A stretch of 22,153 nucleotides of DNA from an uncultured Clostridium sp. Its GTDB lineage: Bacteria > Bacillota > Clostridia > TANB77 > CAG-508. The translations under genes were made by a program, and so were the position numbers. This document shows, in pieces, positions 15,202-22,153 of this stretch (position 1 is its first letter; every line of letters begins with the position of its first letter). Below the pieces are notes generated by a model. The model had not been told where the DNA came from. It searched no databases and saw nothing but the letters and a program-made list of their open reading frames with translations. The stretch lies in NCBI GenBank assembly GCA_905213875.1, contig CAJMJN010000023.1:1-22153 (forward strand). The letters run 5' to 3'.

Positions 15202-15230
15202 ATTATACTATCATTGGATAATTAATGCAA
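15202..15230 (-). promoter_or_regulatory. Sigma-A promoter of the GT2 gene
   Basis: TTGCAT (15225-15230) and perfect TATAAT (15202-15207) on the minus strand are 17 bp apart, 57 bp upstream of the ATG. A second TATAAT lies at 15185-15190 without a good -35 box. Confidence 0.7.
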
Positions 15231-15260
15231 TATTTTAATCAAAAATTATTGCATTTTTTG

Positions 15261-15290
15261 TTGTTTTTTGTAATCACTATGTGCTATAAT
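15261..15290 (+). promoter_or_regulatory. Promoter of the HD-domain gene
   Basis: A perfect TATAAT (15285-15290) has an extended TGC upstream (15282-15284) and a weak -35 TTGTTT (15261-15266, spacing 18). It is divergent from the GT2 promoter, with about 30 bp between the two. Confidence 0.65.
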
Positions 15291-15347
15291 TAGTGGGAAG
15301 CGCATAAAATAAATTAGCTTTATTTAAACAAGAGAGGAATTAATTTA

Positions 15348-15884
15348 ATGAATAAATATATAAAAGAGCTTAGTGTAAAAGATATTGAATTTCAACAAAT
15401 TATAAAGCCTTTAATTTCTAATACTACAGTTCAACAAATGAAAAACTACAGACAACATTATGAAACATCATGTTTTGACCACTGTTACTGTGCCGCATAT
15501 TACTGTTATTTAATTTGCAAAAAATATAATTTAGATTATAAATCTGCTACTAGAGCTGCAATGTTACATGACTTGTTTTTGTATGATTGGAGAGTACGTC
15601 AACCTGATAGAAAAGGTCTACATGCTTTTACTCATGGTAAGGTAGCTTGCAATAATGCTTGTAAATTATTTGACTTAAATGAAAAAGAAAAAGATATTAT
15701 CATAAAACATATGTGGCCTGTTACAATTGAATTTCCAAAATCAATTGAAGGTTTTATATTAACTTTTGTAGATAAATATTGTGCATTATCTGAATCTTTG
15801 GATATCTTAAAATCACGATTATTTACGAAAAAAGCAATTCGTTATACATATGCTTTTATGAGTTTACTTATAATAAAATTATAA
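15348..15884 (+). CDS. HD-domain metal-dependent hydrolase
   Basis: A 178-aa, probably soluble protein; the ATG is preceded by AGAGAGGA about 10 nt away. The HD signature is complete in order: His45 (SCFDHCYCAAYY), His74-Asp75 (AAMLHDLFLYDW), His96 (FTHGKVA), His121 (IIKHMWP) and Asp142 (FVDKYCA). HD proteins hydrolyse phosphate esters, often nucleotides, with one or two metal ions. The extra His residues at 96 and 121 favour a two-metal centre. Substrate unknown. The first half is unusually Cys- and Tyr-rich (several Cys between residues 42 and 57 and at 101 and 105). It has its own promoter and terminator and is divergent from the GT2 polymerase gene. The pairing may be coincidence. Confidence 0.82.
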   Translation: MNKYIKELSVKDIEFQQIIKPLISNTTVQQMKNYRQHYETSCFDHCYCAAYYCYLICKKYNLDYKSATRAAMLHDLFLYDWRVRQPDRKGLHAFTHGKVACNNACKLFDLNEKEKDIIIKHMWPVTIEFPKSIEGFILTFVDKYCALSESLDILKSRLFTKKAIRYTYAFMSLLIIKL

Positions 15885-15891
15885 TCTTAAC

Positions 15892-15937
15892 AAAAATGAA
15901 CCAAAATATTAGTTTAATAATTTGGTTCATTTTTTTG
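15892..15937. terminator. Terminator after the HD-domain gene, likely bidirectional
   Basis: A perfect 14-bp stem (15892-15905 with 15921-15934) is followed by T7 on the plus strand, and ends with T5 on the minus strand. It lies between the HD gene and the convergent 111-aa gene and can serve both. Confidence 0.88.
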
Positions 15938-15980
15938 TTTTCATCAAATCAAGAATAGAAAATTGCTTTTGGCTTTAGAA

Positions 15981-16316
15981 TTATTTTTGAGCCCATCTAA
16001 GCATTTTTATGTCTTGATATTTTTTTAATACTTCCCTATATTTTTGATATTCTTCTTCCCACAATTCATTTGGCACATTATCAAATGCTTTAAATATTTT
16101 TTCCGCTTCTGCTAAATATATTATCTGTTCTTGTGGTGACATATTTTCATATTGATTTGCAAATCTTGATAATTTGTCTAACATTTGGTTTGCTTCTATA
16201 AAAGACCAAAAATCTTTTACTTTCATTCCAAATAACTTTATTTGTAATACTGCATATGCTACTAATGCAAATATAATAAATATTAATATATATATTATTG
16301 CTAGTAATGCTGACAT
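15981..16316 (-). CDS. Unrecognised small membrane-anchored protein
   Basis: This 111-aa protein starts at an ATG preceded by AGAGGTGA. Residues 3-27 are one strong membrane helix (ALLAIIYILIFIIFALVAYAVL). The remainder is soluble, charged and helical, rich in Trp, Tyr and Glu (FWSFIEANQMLDKL, PNELWEEEYQKYREVLKKY), and ends MLRWAQK. I recognise no family. It is the last gene of the pth-rng-rimO operon, 29 bp after the 418-aa gene, and just before a terminator. The short tail-anchor-like topology with a helical domain suggests a small adaptor or envelope protein, but that is only inference. Confidence 0.7.
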   Translation of the reverse strand: MSALLAIIYILIFIIFALVAYAVLQIKLFGMKVKDFWSFIEANQMLDKLSRFANQYENMSPQEQIIYLAEAEKIFKAFDNVPNELWEEEYQKYREVLKKYQDIKMLRWAQK

Positions 16317-16345
16317 TTTTTCACCTCTTAAATCTTGTTTATGTT

Positions 16346-17602
16346 TTATCTTTTGCTCCTAGCCTCTGGTGCTCTCGGATCTTCTAATTCTTCATCCAAT
16401 TCTTCTATTATTTGATCTGGTTCTTTTTCCATATTCTCCTCTTGCTCTTTTATATATTTATCTTTAGCACTTTCTATATCTGGATGTCCATTATCATCAA
16501 ACAATCCCCATCTTACTGCCAATCTTTCAAATGTCATTTTTGTTCCATCTTTTAATGTTACTTCTGTACTATTTTCATGAATATGTGACCTAGTTTGTCT
16601 ATCCCCATCTATATCTTCTGCTTGTAAATTGTCACAGTTTGGATTTTCTTTCTCATGCTCTTCAGCTTCTTTAATATCTTCTTCTACATTATTTTCCCCA
16701 TTTGATTCATATTCACCTACAACACTTCTTTGCTCTTTAGATGTTGCAAATAATGTATTTTGGCTTCTTACTTCTTGTGATACAGTTTGTGTAGAATTTC
16801 TTGCTTCTTTTCCTATATTTAATTCTACTCTTCCATATTCTTTATTGTCTAATTGAATAATTTTATCACCTATTTCATATTCACTAAGCACAGCGTCTTT
16901 TTCCACACTTCCATTTGTTCTTACCTGATAGCTTTCTTCTCTTGGATTATTTCCATCTGCAGTCCTTTGTTTTAATTGTGGAATATATTTTTCCAATGGT
17001 TCTACTTGTCCAGATTTACTTATTGTAAGTAATGAATATCTTGTTGTATTTTTCCCACCATATTCTCTCATGTCAGAGCTTTCTACTACACCTATTTTTT
17101 CTACATCTTTTGGTATTTTTCCGCCTAGCCATTTTTTTACATCTTGCATATCATTAGCTCTTTCATCTAAATCTATAGTTTGTTTTATTTTAACATCATC
17201 TGTAGTAACAATCTTTTCTGTTAATTCACTTTCTTCATTGCTTTTGTCTTTATCTTTATTTTCTTTAATTTTTGTTTTATTTCCATTTAATTCTATTTTT
17301 CTGATTTCTTTTATTTTTTCTTGTTCACCATATTTTTCGTTTATATAATCTTCAATATCTTTATTTTCTTCTAATTCTTGTAATATATCTTCTCTTGGTA
17401 AGCCGTTTATTGCTTCTTTTATTTCTTCAGCAATTTTTGGTTCTTTTATTGAATCTTCTAGTATTAATATATTATTTTCCATTATTTTATCATTTAATAC
17501 GCCAATTTTTATACTTCCTATATAATACTCATAAATATGTTCATTTTTTCCTTGTTTTACTGTTATTTCAGCTAACTCTCCATTTTCTAAATATATTCTC
17601 AT
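16346..17602 (-). CDS. Unrecognised acidic soluble protein
   Basis: This 418-aa protein starts at an ATG with AAAGGAAGAGG upstream. No signal peptide or membrane helix is seen. Residues 1-60 look like a small beta-rich domain (MRIYLENGELAEITVKQG, then EYYIGSIKIGVLN). A long Lys/Glu-rich linker follows (90-135). A folded-looking middle begins with KIKQTIDLDERANDMQDVKK and contains TTRYSLLTISKSGQVEPLEK (about 185-205) and YEIGDKIIQLDNKEYGRVEL. A polar low-complexity stretch then leads to a C-terminal block, TEVTLKDGTKMTFERLAVRW (about 344-363), and a very acidic tail. No catalytic motif is visible. It lies 27 bp downstream of rimO, so it is probably cotranscribed with a translation operon. I do not recognise the family. 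Confidence 0.72.
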   Translation of the reverse strand: MRIYLENGELAEITVKQGKNEHIYEYYIGSIKIGVLNDKIMENNILILEDSIKEPKIAEEIKEAINGLPREDILQELEENKDIEDYINEKYGEQEKIKEIRKIELNGNKTKIKENKDKDKSNEESELTEKIVTTDDVKIKQTIDLDERANDMQDVKKWLGGKIPKDVEKIGVVESSDMREYGGKNTTRYSLLTISKSGQVEPLEKYIPQLKQRTADGNNPREESYQVRTNGSVEKDAVLSEYEIGDKIIQLDNKEYGRVELNIGKEARNSTQTVSQEVRSQNTLFATSKEQRSVVGEYESNGENNVEEDIKEAEEHEKENPNCDNLQAEDIDGDRQTRSHIHENSTEVTLKDGTKMTFERLAVRWGLFDDNGHPDIESAKDKYIKEQEENMEKEPDQIIEELDEELEDPRAPEARSKR

Positions 17603-17629
17603 ATTTTTCCTCTTCCTTTAAAAATGAAA

Positions 17630-18988
17630 TTACACAATTTTTGCTATTAAATCATAATTTTTTACATCTATAACTTCACATTTCACAAAAGTGTTTAAGA
17701 TATTTTCTTGTCCATCATTTTTAATATAAACAAGTCCATCTATTTCTGGTACATCTTGCATTGTTCTTCCTATATAAAATTTATTGTCAAATGATATTTC
17801 TTCAATTAATACTTCACATTTTTTTCCAATCTTATTTTTTAGTATATCATTTGAAATTTTTTGTTGTTCTGACATTATTTTATTATATCTTGCTTTTTTT
17901 GTATTTCCATGTATTTGGTCTGGTAATTTAGCAGCTGGTGTTCCTTCTTCTTTTGAATATTGGAAAGCACCTAATTTATCAAATTTTGTTTCTTTTACAA
18001 AATCTTCTAATTCTTTAAAATCTTCTTTAGTTTCTCCTGGGAAACCTACAATTAATGTAGTTCTAATTGTTACATCTGGTATAGCTTTTCTTATTTTCTT
18101 AATTAAGCTTGTTATTTGTTTTTTGTTTGTTCTTCTATTCATTCTTTTTAAGACTGTATCAGATATATGTTGAATTGGTATATCAAAATATTTTGCAATT
18201 TTAGAATTATTAGCAACTACATTTATTAATTCATCTGTTATTCCTTCTGGATATGAATATAAAAATCTTATCCATTTTATTTCGTCTATATTGCTTAATT
18301 CTTCTAATAGCTCAGCTAATTTATTTTCACCATAGATATCTTCTCCATATTTTGTTGTATCTTGCGCGATAACAATTAATTCTTTTATTCCATCTTTAGC
18401 TAATTTTTTTGCTTCTTCTAAAATGTCTTCTTTTTTTCTGCTAACAAATGGTCCTCTTATATATGGAATAGCACAATATGTACATCTATTACTACATCCT
18501 TCACCAATTTTTAAATATGCATAATTTTTTCCTGTTGTTATTGTTCTATTCATAAAATTATGTTGTTCAAACATTGGCATTGGTTCTATTTTTGTAATTT
18601 GTGTACTTGTTTTGGTTTTAGATTCTTTTACAATATCTCTTTTTACTAAATCTTCTATCTTGTCCCACAAATGATCATATTCGTCTAATTTTATCCATAA
18701 ATCTACTTCTGGAATTGCTTTTTTTAAATCTTCATAATATCTTTGTACTAAACATCCCATAGCTATTAGATATTTACATCTTTTTTGCTTATAGTCTGCC
18801 ATTTCTAATATTGTTTTTATTGCTTCTTCTTTTGCTGAGTCAATAAATCCACATGTATTTACTACTATTATGTCTGCCTTACTTGCATCATTTACTATTG
18901 TAAATTTATGTTCTTTAAATTCTCCTATTACCGCTTCTGTGTCTATTAGATTCTTACTACATCCTAATGATATAAATCCTACATTCAT
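17630..18988 (-). CDS. rimO: Ribosomal protein uS12 methylthiotransferase RimO
   Basis: A 452-aa radical-SAM enzyme that adds a methylthio group to the conserved Asp of ribosomal protein S12, using two [4Fe-4S] clusters. The N-terminal cluster Cys are at about 10 (ISLGCSKNLIDTE), 46 (VNTCGFIDSAKEE) and 79 (AMGCLVQRYYE). The radical-SAM triad is in GEGCSNRCTYCAIPYIRG (Cys165, 169, 172). A C-terminal TRAM domain closes the protein (about 385-450). The SLGCSKNLIDTE and VNTCGFIDSA signatures distinguish RimO from the tRNA enzymes MiaB and MtaB. The length is normal. The ATG follows GGAAAGGA, 45 bp after rng. It belongs to an operon with pth and rng, a translation and RNA-maturation theme. Confidence 0.95.
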   Translation of the reverse strand: MNVGFISLGCSKNLIDTEAVIGEFKEHKFTIVNDASKADIIVVNTCGFIDSAKEEAIKTILEMADYKQKRCKYLIAMGCLVQRYYEDLKKAIPEVDLWIKLDEYDHLWDKIEDLVKRDIVKESKTKTSTQITKIEPMPMFEQHNFMNRTITTGKNYAYLKIGEGCSNRCTYCAIPYIRGPFVSRKKEDILEEAKKLAKDGIKELIVIAQDTTKYGEDIYGENKLAELLEELSNIDEIKWIRFLYSYPEGITDELINVVANNSKIAKYFDIPIQHISDTVLKRMNRRTNKKQITSLIKKIRKAIPDVTIRTTLIVGFPGETKEDFKELEDFVKETKFDKLGAFQYSKEEGTPAAKLPDQIHGNTKKARYNKIMSEQQKISNDILKNKIGKKCEVLIEEISFDNKFYIGRTMQDVPEIDGLVYIKNDGQENILNTFVKCEVIDVKNYDLIAKIV

Positions 18989-19033
18989 TTTTATATTTCT
19001 TTCCTTTCCAAAGGTACATCTATTCTAGATAAA

Positions 19034-20221
19034 TTATTCTTTATGGCTACAAATATGTTTTCTTGTTAATTCCATTAAATCTAATTTTGTAAATCCTTCT
19101 ACTTGAGTTTTTGCTCTATCATTTTTTAACTCTTTTTTCATTAGAGCTAATATATTTTGTTTATCTTGCTCTTTTGCCATATCTATATAATCTACTATAA
19201 TTATTCCGCCTATATCTCTTAATCTAAGTTGTTTAGCTATTTCTATTGTTGCTTCTTCATTTACCTTTAATATGGTTTGTTGCAAATCATTATTTGTTCC
19301 AGTAAATTTACCTGTATTTACATCTATTGCTGTTAATGCTTCAGTATTATCAATAGTTATAAATCCTCCACATTTTAACCATACTTTTCTATTTTCACTT
19401 TTTTCTACTTGTTTTCTTAAATCATATATTTCTAATATATCTTTCTGTTTTTTTAGTTCTACTTTAATATTTTTGTATTCTTTATTTTCATTTAGTATTT
19501 TTTCTATTCTACTTTTTTCTGCCTGACTATTAACAACTATTCTTGATATATTTTCATCCATTAAATCCATTAATATTTTTTCTAATATATCTTTACTTTT
19601 ATATAATAATTTTGCTTTGTTTTCTTCTGGATCTATACTTGTTTGTGTAATATTTCTCCATACTTTCTCAATTTTTTTAATGTCATCTATAATTTCTTGT
19701 TCTTTACCTTCTGCTAATGTTCTTATAATAGCTCCATTTCCTTCACTTAAGTTGTTTTTTACAAGTTTAATTAGTCTTTGTTGTTCTTTTTTATCTTCTA
19801 TTTTTTGTGAAACTGTTATTATATCTGTGTTTGGCATTAACACTATATATTTGCTTGGTAAATTTATATGTGTTGATACTCTAGCTCCTTTTTTAGAGTT
19901 ACTGTCTTTCTTTACTTGTACTAATATTTTTTGTTTTGGTTTTATTACATCAGTAATTTCTAATTTTTGTTCTTCATGAGTTTTTGTTTCATCTACTTTA
20001 GGTAATATATCCTTTAAATGTATAAAACTATTTTTATTTGTTCCTATATCAACAAATGCTGCTTCCATACCTTTTATTATGTCTCTTACTATTCCTATAT
20101 AAATGTTTCCTTCATTTCTATTTGAATTTTCGTTTTCTTCATAATATTCTATTAATTTATCTTCTTCTACAAGAGCAATTTCTCTTTTATCATTACTTTT
20201 TTGTATAAATATCTCTGTCAT
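19034..20221 (-). CDS. rng: RNase E/G family endoribonuclease, short form without the Zn-link
   Basis: A 395-aa single-strand-specific endoribonuclease of the RNase G/E family, acting on rRNA precursors, tRNA precursors or mRNA. The S1-domain start (about 37-110) includes GNIYIGIVRDIIKGMEAAFV and GTNKNSFIHLKDILP. An RNase H-like region and the DNase I-like catalytic domain follow, with TAIDVNTGKFTG (Asp300) and GGIIIVDYIDM (Asp344), matching the two metal-binding Asp of E. coli RNase E (303 and 346). The chain ends LDLMELTRKHICSHKE. In E. coli the Zn-link CPxC lies about 20 residues beyond this point and helps tetramerise the enzyme, so this protein lacks it together with the small C-terminal domain. 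Only 45 bp separate the stop from rimO, so no frameshifted remainder is hidden. AGAAAGGA precedes the ATG. Confidence 0.88.
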   Translation of the reverse strand: MTEIFIQKSNDKREIALVEEDKLIEYYEENENSNRNEGNIYIGIVRDIIKGMEAAFVDIGTNKNSFIHLKDILPKVDETKTHEEQKLEITDVIKPKQKILVQVKKDSNSKKGARVSTHINLPSKYIVLMPNTDIITVSQKIEDKKEQQRLIKLVKNNLSEGNGAIIRTLAEGKEQEIIDDIKKIEKVWRNITQTSIDPEENKAKLLYKSKDILEKILMDLMDENISRIVVNSQAEKSRIEKILNENKEYKNIKVELKKQKDILEIYDLRKQVEKSENRKVWLKCGGFITIDNTEALTAIDVNTGKFTGTNNDLQQTILKVNEEATIEIAKQLRLRDIGGIIIVDYIDMAKEQDKQNILALMKKELKNDRAKTQVEGFTKLDLMELTRKHICSHKE

Positions 20222-20260
20222 TTTTTATCCTTTCTTAATGTACAACTTTAATTGCTTATT

Positions 20261-20818
20261 TTAATTAAATTTATTCATTGCTATATCTACACCATTTTTT
20301 ATAATTTCTAGTATAGCTTCTTTTCCTAGTATTGTTGCTTTTTCTAATATATCTTTATCTGTTTGTGGCATTTTTCCTATTACATATTCTATAAGTTGTC
20401 CTTTGTTTTCAGGTTTTCCAATTCCTATACGTATTCTAGGAAAATTTTGTGTATCTATTTCTGATATAACAGATTTCATTCCATTATGTCCCCCAGGTCC
20501 TCCTTTTTTTCTTATTTTTATTATTCCTGGTTCAATATCTATATCATCATAAATTACTATTATATTTTCACTTTTTATTTTATAAAAAGCCATTGCCTCT
20601 TTTATGCTTTCCCCACTTAAATTCATATATGTTTGTGGCTTTAATAATATAACTTTTTCATTTTCTATTATACCACTTCCACATAGTCCTTTGAATTTAT
20701 TTTTATTTATTTTTATATTATATTCATTAGCTAATTTATTTATTGTATCAAATCCCATATTGTGTCTTGTGTTACTATATTCTTCTTCTGGATTACCTAG
20801 TCCTACAATTAAAAACAT
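20261..20818 (-). CDS. pth: Peptidyl-tRNA hydrolase
   Basis: A 185-aa cytoplasmic enzyme that cleaves peptidyl-tRNA released from stalled ribosomes. The active-site residues align with the bacterial family: Asn9 in IVGLGNP, His19 in YSNTRHNMGFD, Asn66 in KPQTYMNLSGE, Asp91 in VIYDDIDIEPG and Asn112 in GGPGGHNGMKS, followed by RIRIGIGKP. The length is normal. It is the first gene of the pth-rng-rimO operon, with its own promoter; the gap to rng is 39 bp. In many Firmicutes pth lies near spoVG, glmU and prs. Here spoVG is nearby, but an unrecognised 246-aa gene lies between. Confidence 0.96.
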   Translation of the reverse strand: MFLIVGLGNPEEEYSNTRHNMGFDTINKLANEYNIKINKNKFKGLCGSGIIENEKVILLKPQTYMNLSGESIKEAMAFYKIKSENIIVIYDDIDIEPGIIKIRKKGGPGGHNGMKSVISEIDTQNFPRIRIGIGKPENKGQLIEYVIGKMPQTDKDILEKATILGKEAILEIIKNGVDIAMNKFN

Positions 20819-20867
20819 TTTTCTTGTCCTTTCCTAGTATTTAATTATTCTCTATTTTGTCTATACT

Positions 20868-20896
20868 ATTTTACATTGTTTTTTATTTATTTTCAA
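20868..20896 (-). promoter_or_regulatory. Sigma-A promoter of the pth operon
   Basis: TTGAAA (20891-20896) and TAAAAT (20868-20873) on the minus strand are 17 bp apart, 49 bp upstream of the pth ATG and just below the terminator of the preceding gene. Confidence 0.65.
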
Positions 20897-20907
20897 GTTT
20901 TATACAT

Positions 20908-20936
20908 AAAAAACTGGGTATTTACCCAGTTTTTAT
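20908..20936 (-). terminator. Intrinsic terminator of the 246-aa gene
   Basis: A stem of AAACTGGG with CCCAGTTT extended by A/T pairs, with a TATTTA loop, is followed by a T run on the minus strand. It begins 9 bp after the stop at 20946. Confidence 0.88.
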
Positions 20937-20945
20937 TTTAGCTTG

Positions 20946-21686
20946 CTATCTTTGGAAATAATGATAAACCTCTGTCAATATATCACTATATTGGGTTTCT
21001 ACAAAAAAATTCTTGTCTATTATATCTTGAATCTTGCTACCACCATTCGATTTTAACTTTCTATTTATTATTTTTACTAACCACAACATTGTACATGTTT
21101 CTATTAATTCTTCTTCAAAATCTATCCAATTGTGTTTGATTGCTATATTTTCAAAATTGACATTTCTAAGTAGTTTTTCTGTATATTTATTTCTTACAAA
21201 TGGATTTAATTCTTCTAGACTTTCTTTATCACAATAAGTATATTCTAAATATGGCATACATAGTTTCAGCCCAATTGTCGCTATATGTAATCTTCTTTCT
21301 ACATATTGTGCAGTGATTAGAAACAAGAGTCCAATTTTGCCCACTCCAATTAGCTCAATAGTATCTATCTCAGAAAATTCCTCACTTTCTAATATTTCTG
21401 CTAATTGTTTAGCCTGACTTGTTATGGATTCTCTTTTTCCATTTTCAGTTTCATAGAATGCTACTACCCAACCTCTTAGAGTTGGCCAATCATTCTCTTC
21501 TAATAACTGTCCACAAGTTATTTTTAAGCCAGATACTTCATTTTTTTCATTTAAAGTTACAAATGGCATTCCAGGACCAATTATAGTAACTTTATTTACT
21601 TCAGGTTTCCGTATACTAACCAATGCAAATTTGTCATTAAATATAACATTACTTAAAAATTTTTCTCCTCTTTTCGCAAGTCTCAT
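20946..21686 (-). CDS. Unrecognised 246-aa protein, possible degenerate alpha/beta-hydrolase fold
   Basis: A soluble 246-aa protein, apparently monocistronic, with a strong GAGGAGG ribosome binding site. No signal peptide is seen. Residues 1-75 look beta-rich (FALVSIRKPEVNKVTIIGPG, then LKITCGQLLEENDWPTLRGW). A helix-strand-turn-helix block follows: ITSQAKQLAEILESEEF, then DTIELIGVGKIGLLFLITAQ (115-134), then RRLHIATIGLKL. This resembles the nucleophile-elbow region of alpha/beta hydrolases, but the GxSxG serine position reads GVGKIG, so no hydrolase activity is expected if the resemblance is real. The C-terminal part is helical with HNWIDFEEELIETCTMLWLV. It lies between spoVG and pth but has its own operator-like promoter and terminator, which suggests a gene inserted into a conserved neighbourhood. 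Function unknown. Confidence 0.7.
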   Translation of the reverse strand: MRLAKRGEKFLSNVIFNDKFALVSIRKPEVNKVTIIGPGMPFVTLNEKNEVSGLKITCGQLLEENDWPTLRGWVVAFYETENGKRESITSQAKQLAEILESEEFSEIDTIELIGVGKIGLLFLITAQYVERRLHIATIGLKLCMPYLEYTYCDKESLEELNPFVRNKYTEKLLRNVNFENIAIKHNWIDFEEELIETCTMLWLVKIINRKLKSNGGSKIQDIIDKNFFVETQYSDILTEVYHYFQR

Positions 21687-21737
21687 TTTTACTCCTCCTC
21701 TAAAATTTTATACCGAAGACTTTATTATACTGTTAAT

Positions 21738-21779
21738 AGTTGCAATAATTATTATAACATGCAACTTTGACTTTTTCAA
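21738..21779 (-). promoter_or_regulatory. Promoter with operator-like palindrome for the 246-aa gene
   Basis: On the minus strand, TTGAAA (21774-21779) and perfect TATAAT (21751-21756) are 17 bp apart. The -10 box sits inside the 15-bp spacer of a 7-bp inverted repeat, AGTTGCA/TGCAACT (21738-21744 and 21760-21766). A palindrome straddling the -10 box is the usual place for a repressor site, though no bound regulator can be named. Confidence 0.7.
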
Positions 21780-21834
21780 TTATTTTTTGTTTTATGTTGA
21801 TTTGCAATATTTTTTATTTTTATACTCTTAATAT

Positions 21835-21872
21835 AGAAAAAACACCTTATTTTATAATAAGGTGTTTTTTCT
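21835..21872 (-). terminator. Intrinsic terminator of spoVG
   Basis: A perfect 17-bp stem with a TTAT loop has core arms 21837-21851 and 21856-21870, extended by AG/CT. On the minus strand the downstream arm ends in a T6 run. It starts 7 bp after the spoVG stop. This is the strongest hairpin in the window. Confidence 0.92.
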
Positions 21873-21879
21873 TTTTATA

Positions 21880-22152
21880 TTATTCTGCTGATTCTTCTGT
21901 TTCTGGAGCTTCATAAGCTTCTAAAATAGCTTTTTGAATCTTCTCTCTTGTTTCAGCATTAATTGGATGAGCTATATCTTTGAATTCTCCGTTAGGAGTT
22001 TTTCTGCTTGGCATAGCTATAAATAATCCATTTTGGCTTTCGATAACTTTGATATCGTGAACTGCGAATTCGTTATCGAATGTTACAGAAGCAACAGCTT
22101 TCATTCTGTTCTCTGAATTTACTTTTCTTAAACGTACATCTGTGATTTGCAT
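21880..22152 (-). CDS. spoVG: Septation/sporulation regulator SpoVG
   Basis: The protein is 90 aa and complete, with the ATG at 22150-22152, one base from the window edge, so its ribosome binding site and promoter are not visible. MQITDVRLRKVNSENRMKAV, then VTFDNEFAVHDIKVIES and NGLFIAMPSRKTPNGEFKDI, then AHPINAETREKI, are diagnostic of SpoVG, a small nucleic-acid-binding global regulator. Its C-terminus is acidic (EAPETEESAE), as is common. The gene is clearly less AT-rich than its neighbours, which fits strong conservation and high expression. The strong terminator just below it isolates it from the 246-aa gene. SpoVG also occurs in non-sporulating bacteria, so it does not prove sporulation. 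Confidence 0.97.
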   Translation of the reverse strand: MQITDVRLRKVNSENRMKAVASVTFDNEFAVHDIKVIESQNGLFIAMPSRKTPNGEFKDIAHPINAETREKIQKAILEAYEAPETEESAE

Positions 22153-22153
22153 T

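Noticed and set aside
20946..21686. Calling the 246-aa protein an alpha/beta hydrolase
   Set aside because: Only the helix-strand-turn pattern fits; the GxSxG serine is absent and no convincing His/Asp partners were found.

Overview
The window looks like a chromosomal segment from a very AT-rich, low-GC Gram-positive bacterium, most likely a member of the Clostridia (possibly an uncultured gut lineage). The grounds are the visibly low GC content, strong AGGAGG-type ribosome binding sites, sigma-A promoters of the TTGACA-N17-TATAAT type, U-tract hairpin terminators, and the genes ireB and spoVG. The species cannot be named from the sequence alone. No phage, insertion sequence, CRISPR array or rRNA is visible.

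Layout. Region 1 (1-4210, minus strand) is a tight operon: a small two-helix, VirB2/TrbC-like secreted protein; a large CpaE/TadZ-like protein with a receiver-like head, a tandem AT-hook linker and a P-loop lacking its lysine; a membrane protein with GAF-like and degenerate GGDEF domains; then ireB, cut by the window edge. Region 2 (4218-6485) is a divergent pair: a membrane-anchored G5-SH3b-glucosaminidase protein (minus) and an unrecognised membrane-anchored protein (plus). Region 3 (6506-9985) holds two tail-to-tail long-chain acyl-CoA synthetase paralogues sharing a bidirectional terminator. Region 4 (10312-10607) is a tRNA-Val/Asp/Phe operon with a consensus promoter and a terminator. Region 5 (10788-15144, minus) holds three glycosyltransferases (GT4 type, a multi-spanning GT-C type and a processive GT2 type). 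The GT-C and GT2 genes each have a visible promoter and a terminator; the GT4 gene has a hairpin after it but no clear promoter of its own. Region 6 (15348-15884, plus) is an HD-domain hydrolase divergent from the GT2 gene. Region 7 (15981-20896, minus) is an operon pth-rng-rimO plus two unrecognised genes (418 and 111 aa). Region 8 (20908-22152, minus) holds an unrecognised 246-aa protein behind an operator-like promoter, and spoVG.

How the genes fit together. Regions 4 and 7 are translation and RNA housekeeping (tRNAs, peptidyl-tRNA recycling, RNase G/E, ribosomal protein S12 methylthiolation). Regions 2 and 5 act at the cell surface: wall remodelling and glycan synthesis. Region 3 activates fatty acids. 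The least explained part is region 1, where three successive genes encode envelope or signalling proteins whose recognisable catalytic motifs are eroded (receiver, P-loop, GGDEF). They sit directly upstream of the IreK-pathway phosphoprotein gene ireB. The AT-hook/TadZ-like fusion is the best candidate here for an undescribed system.
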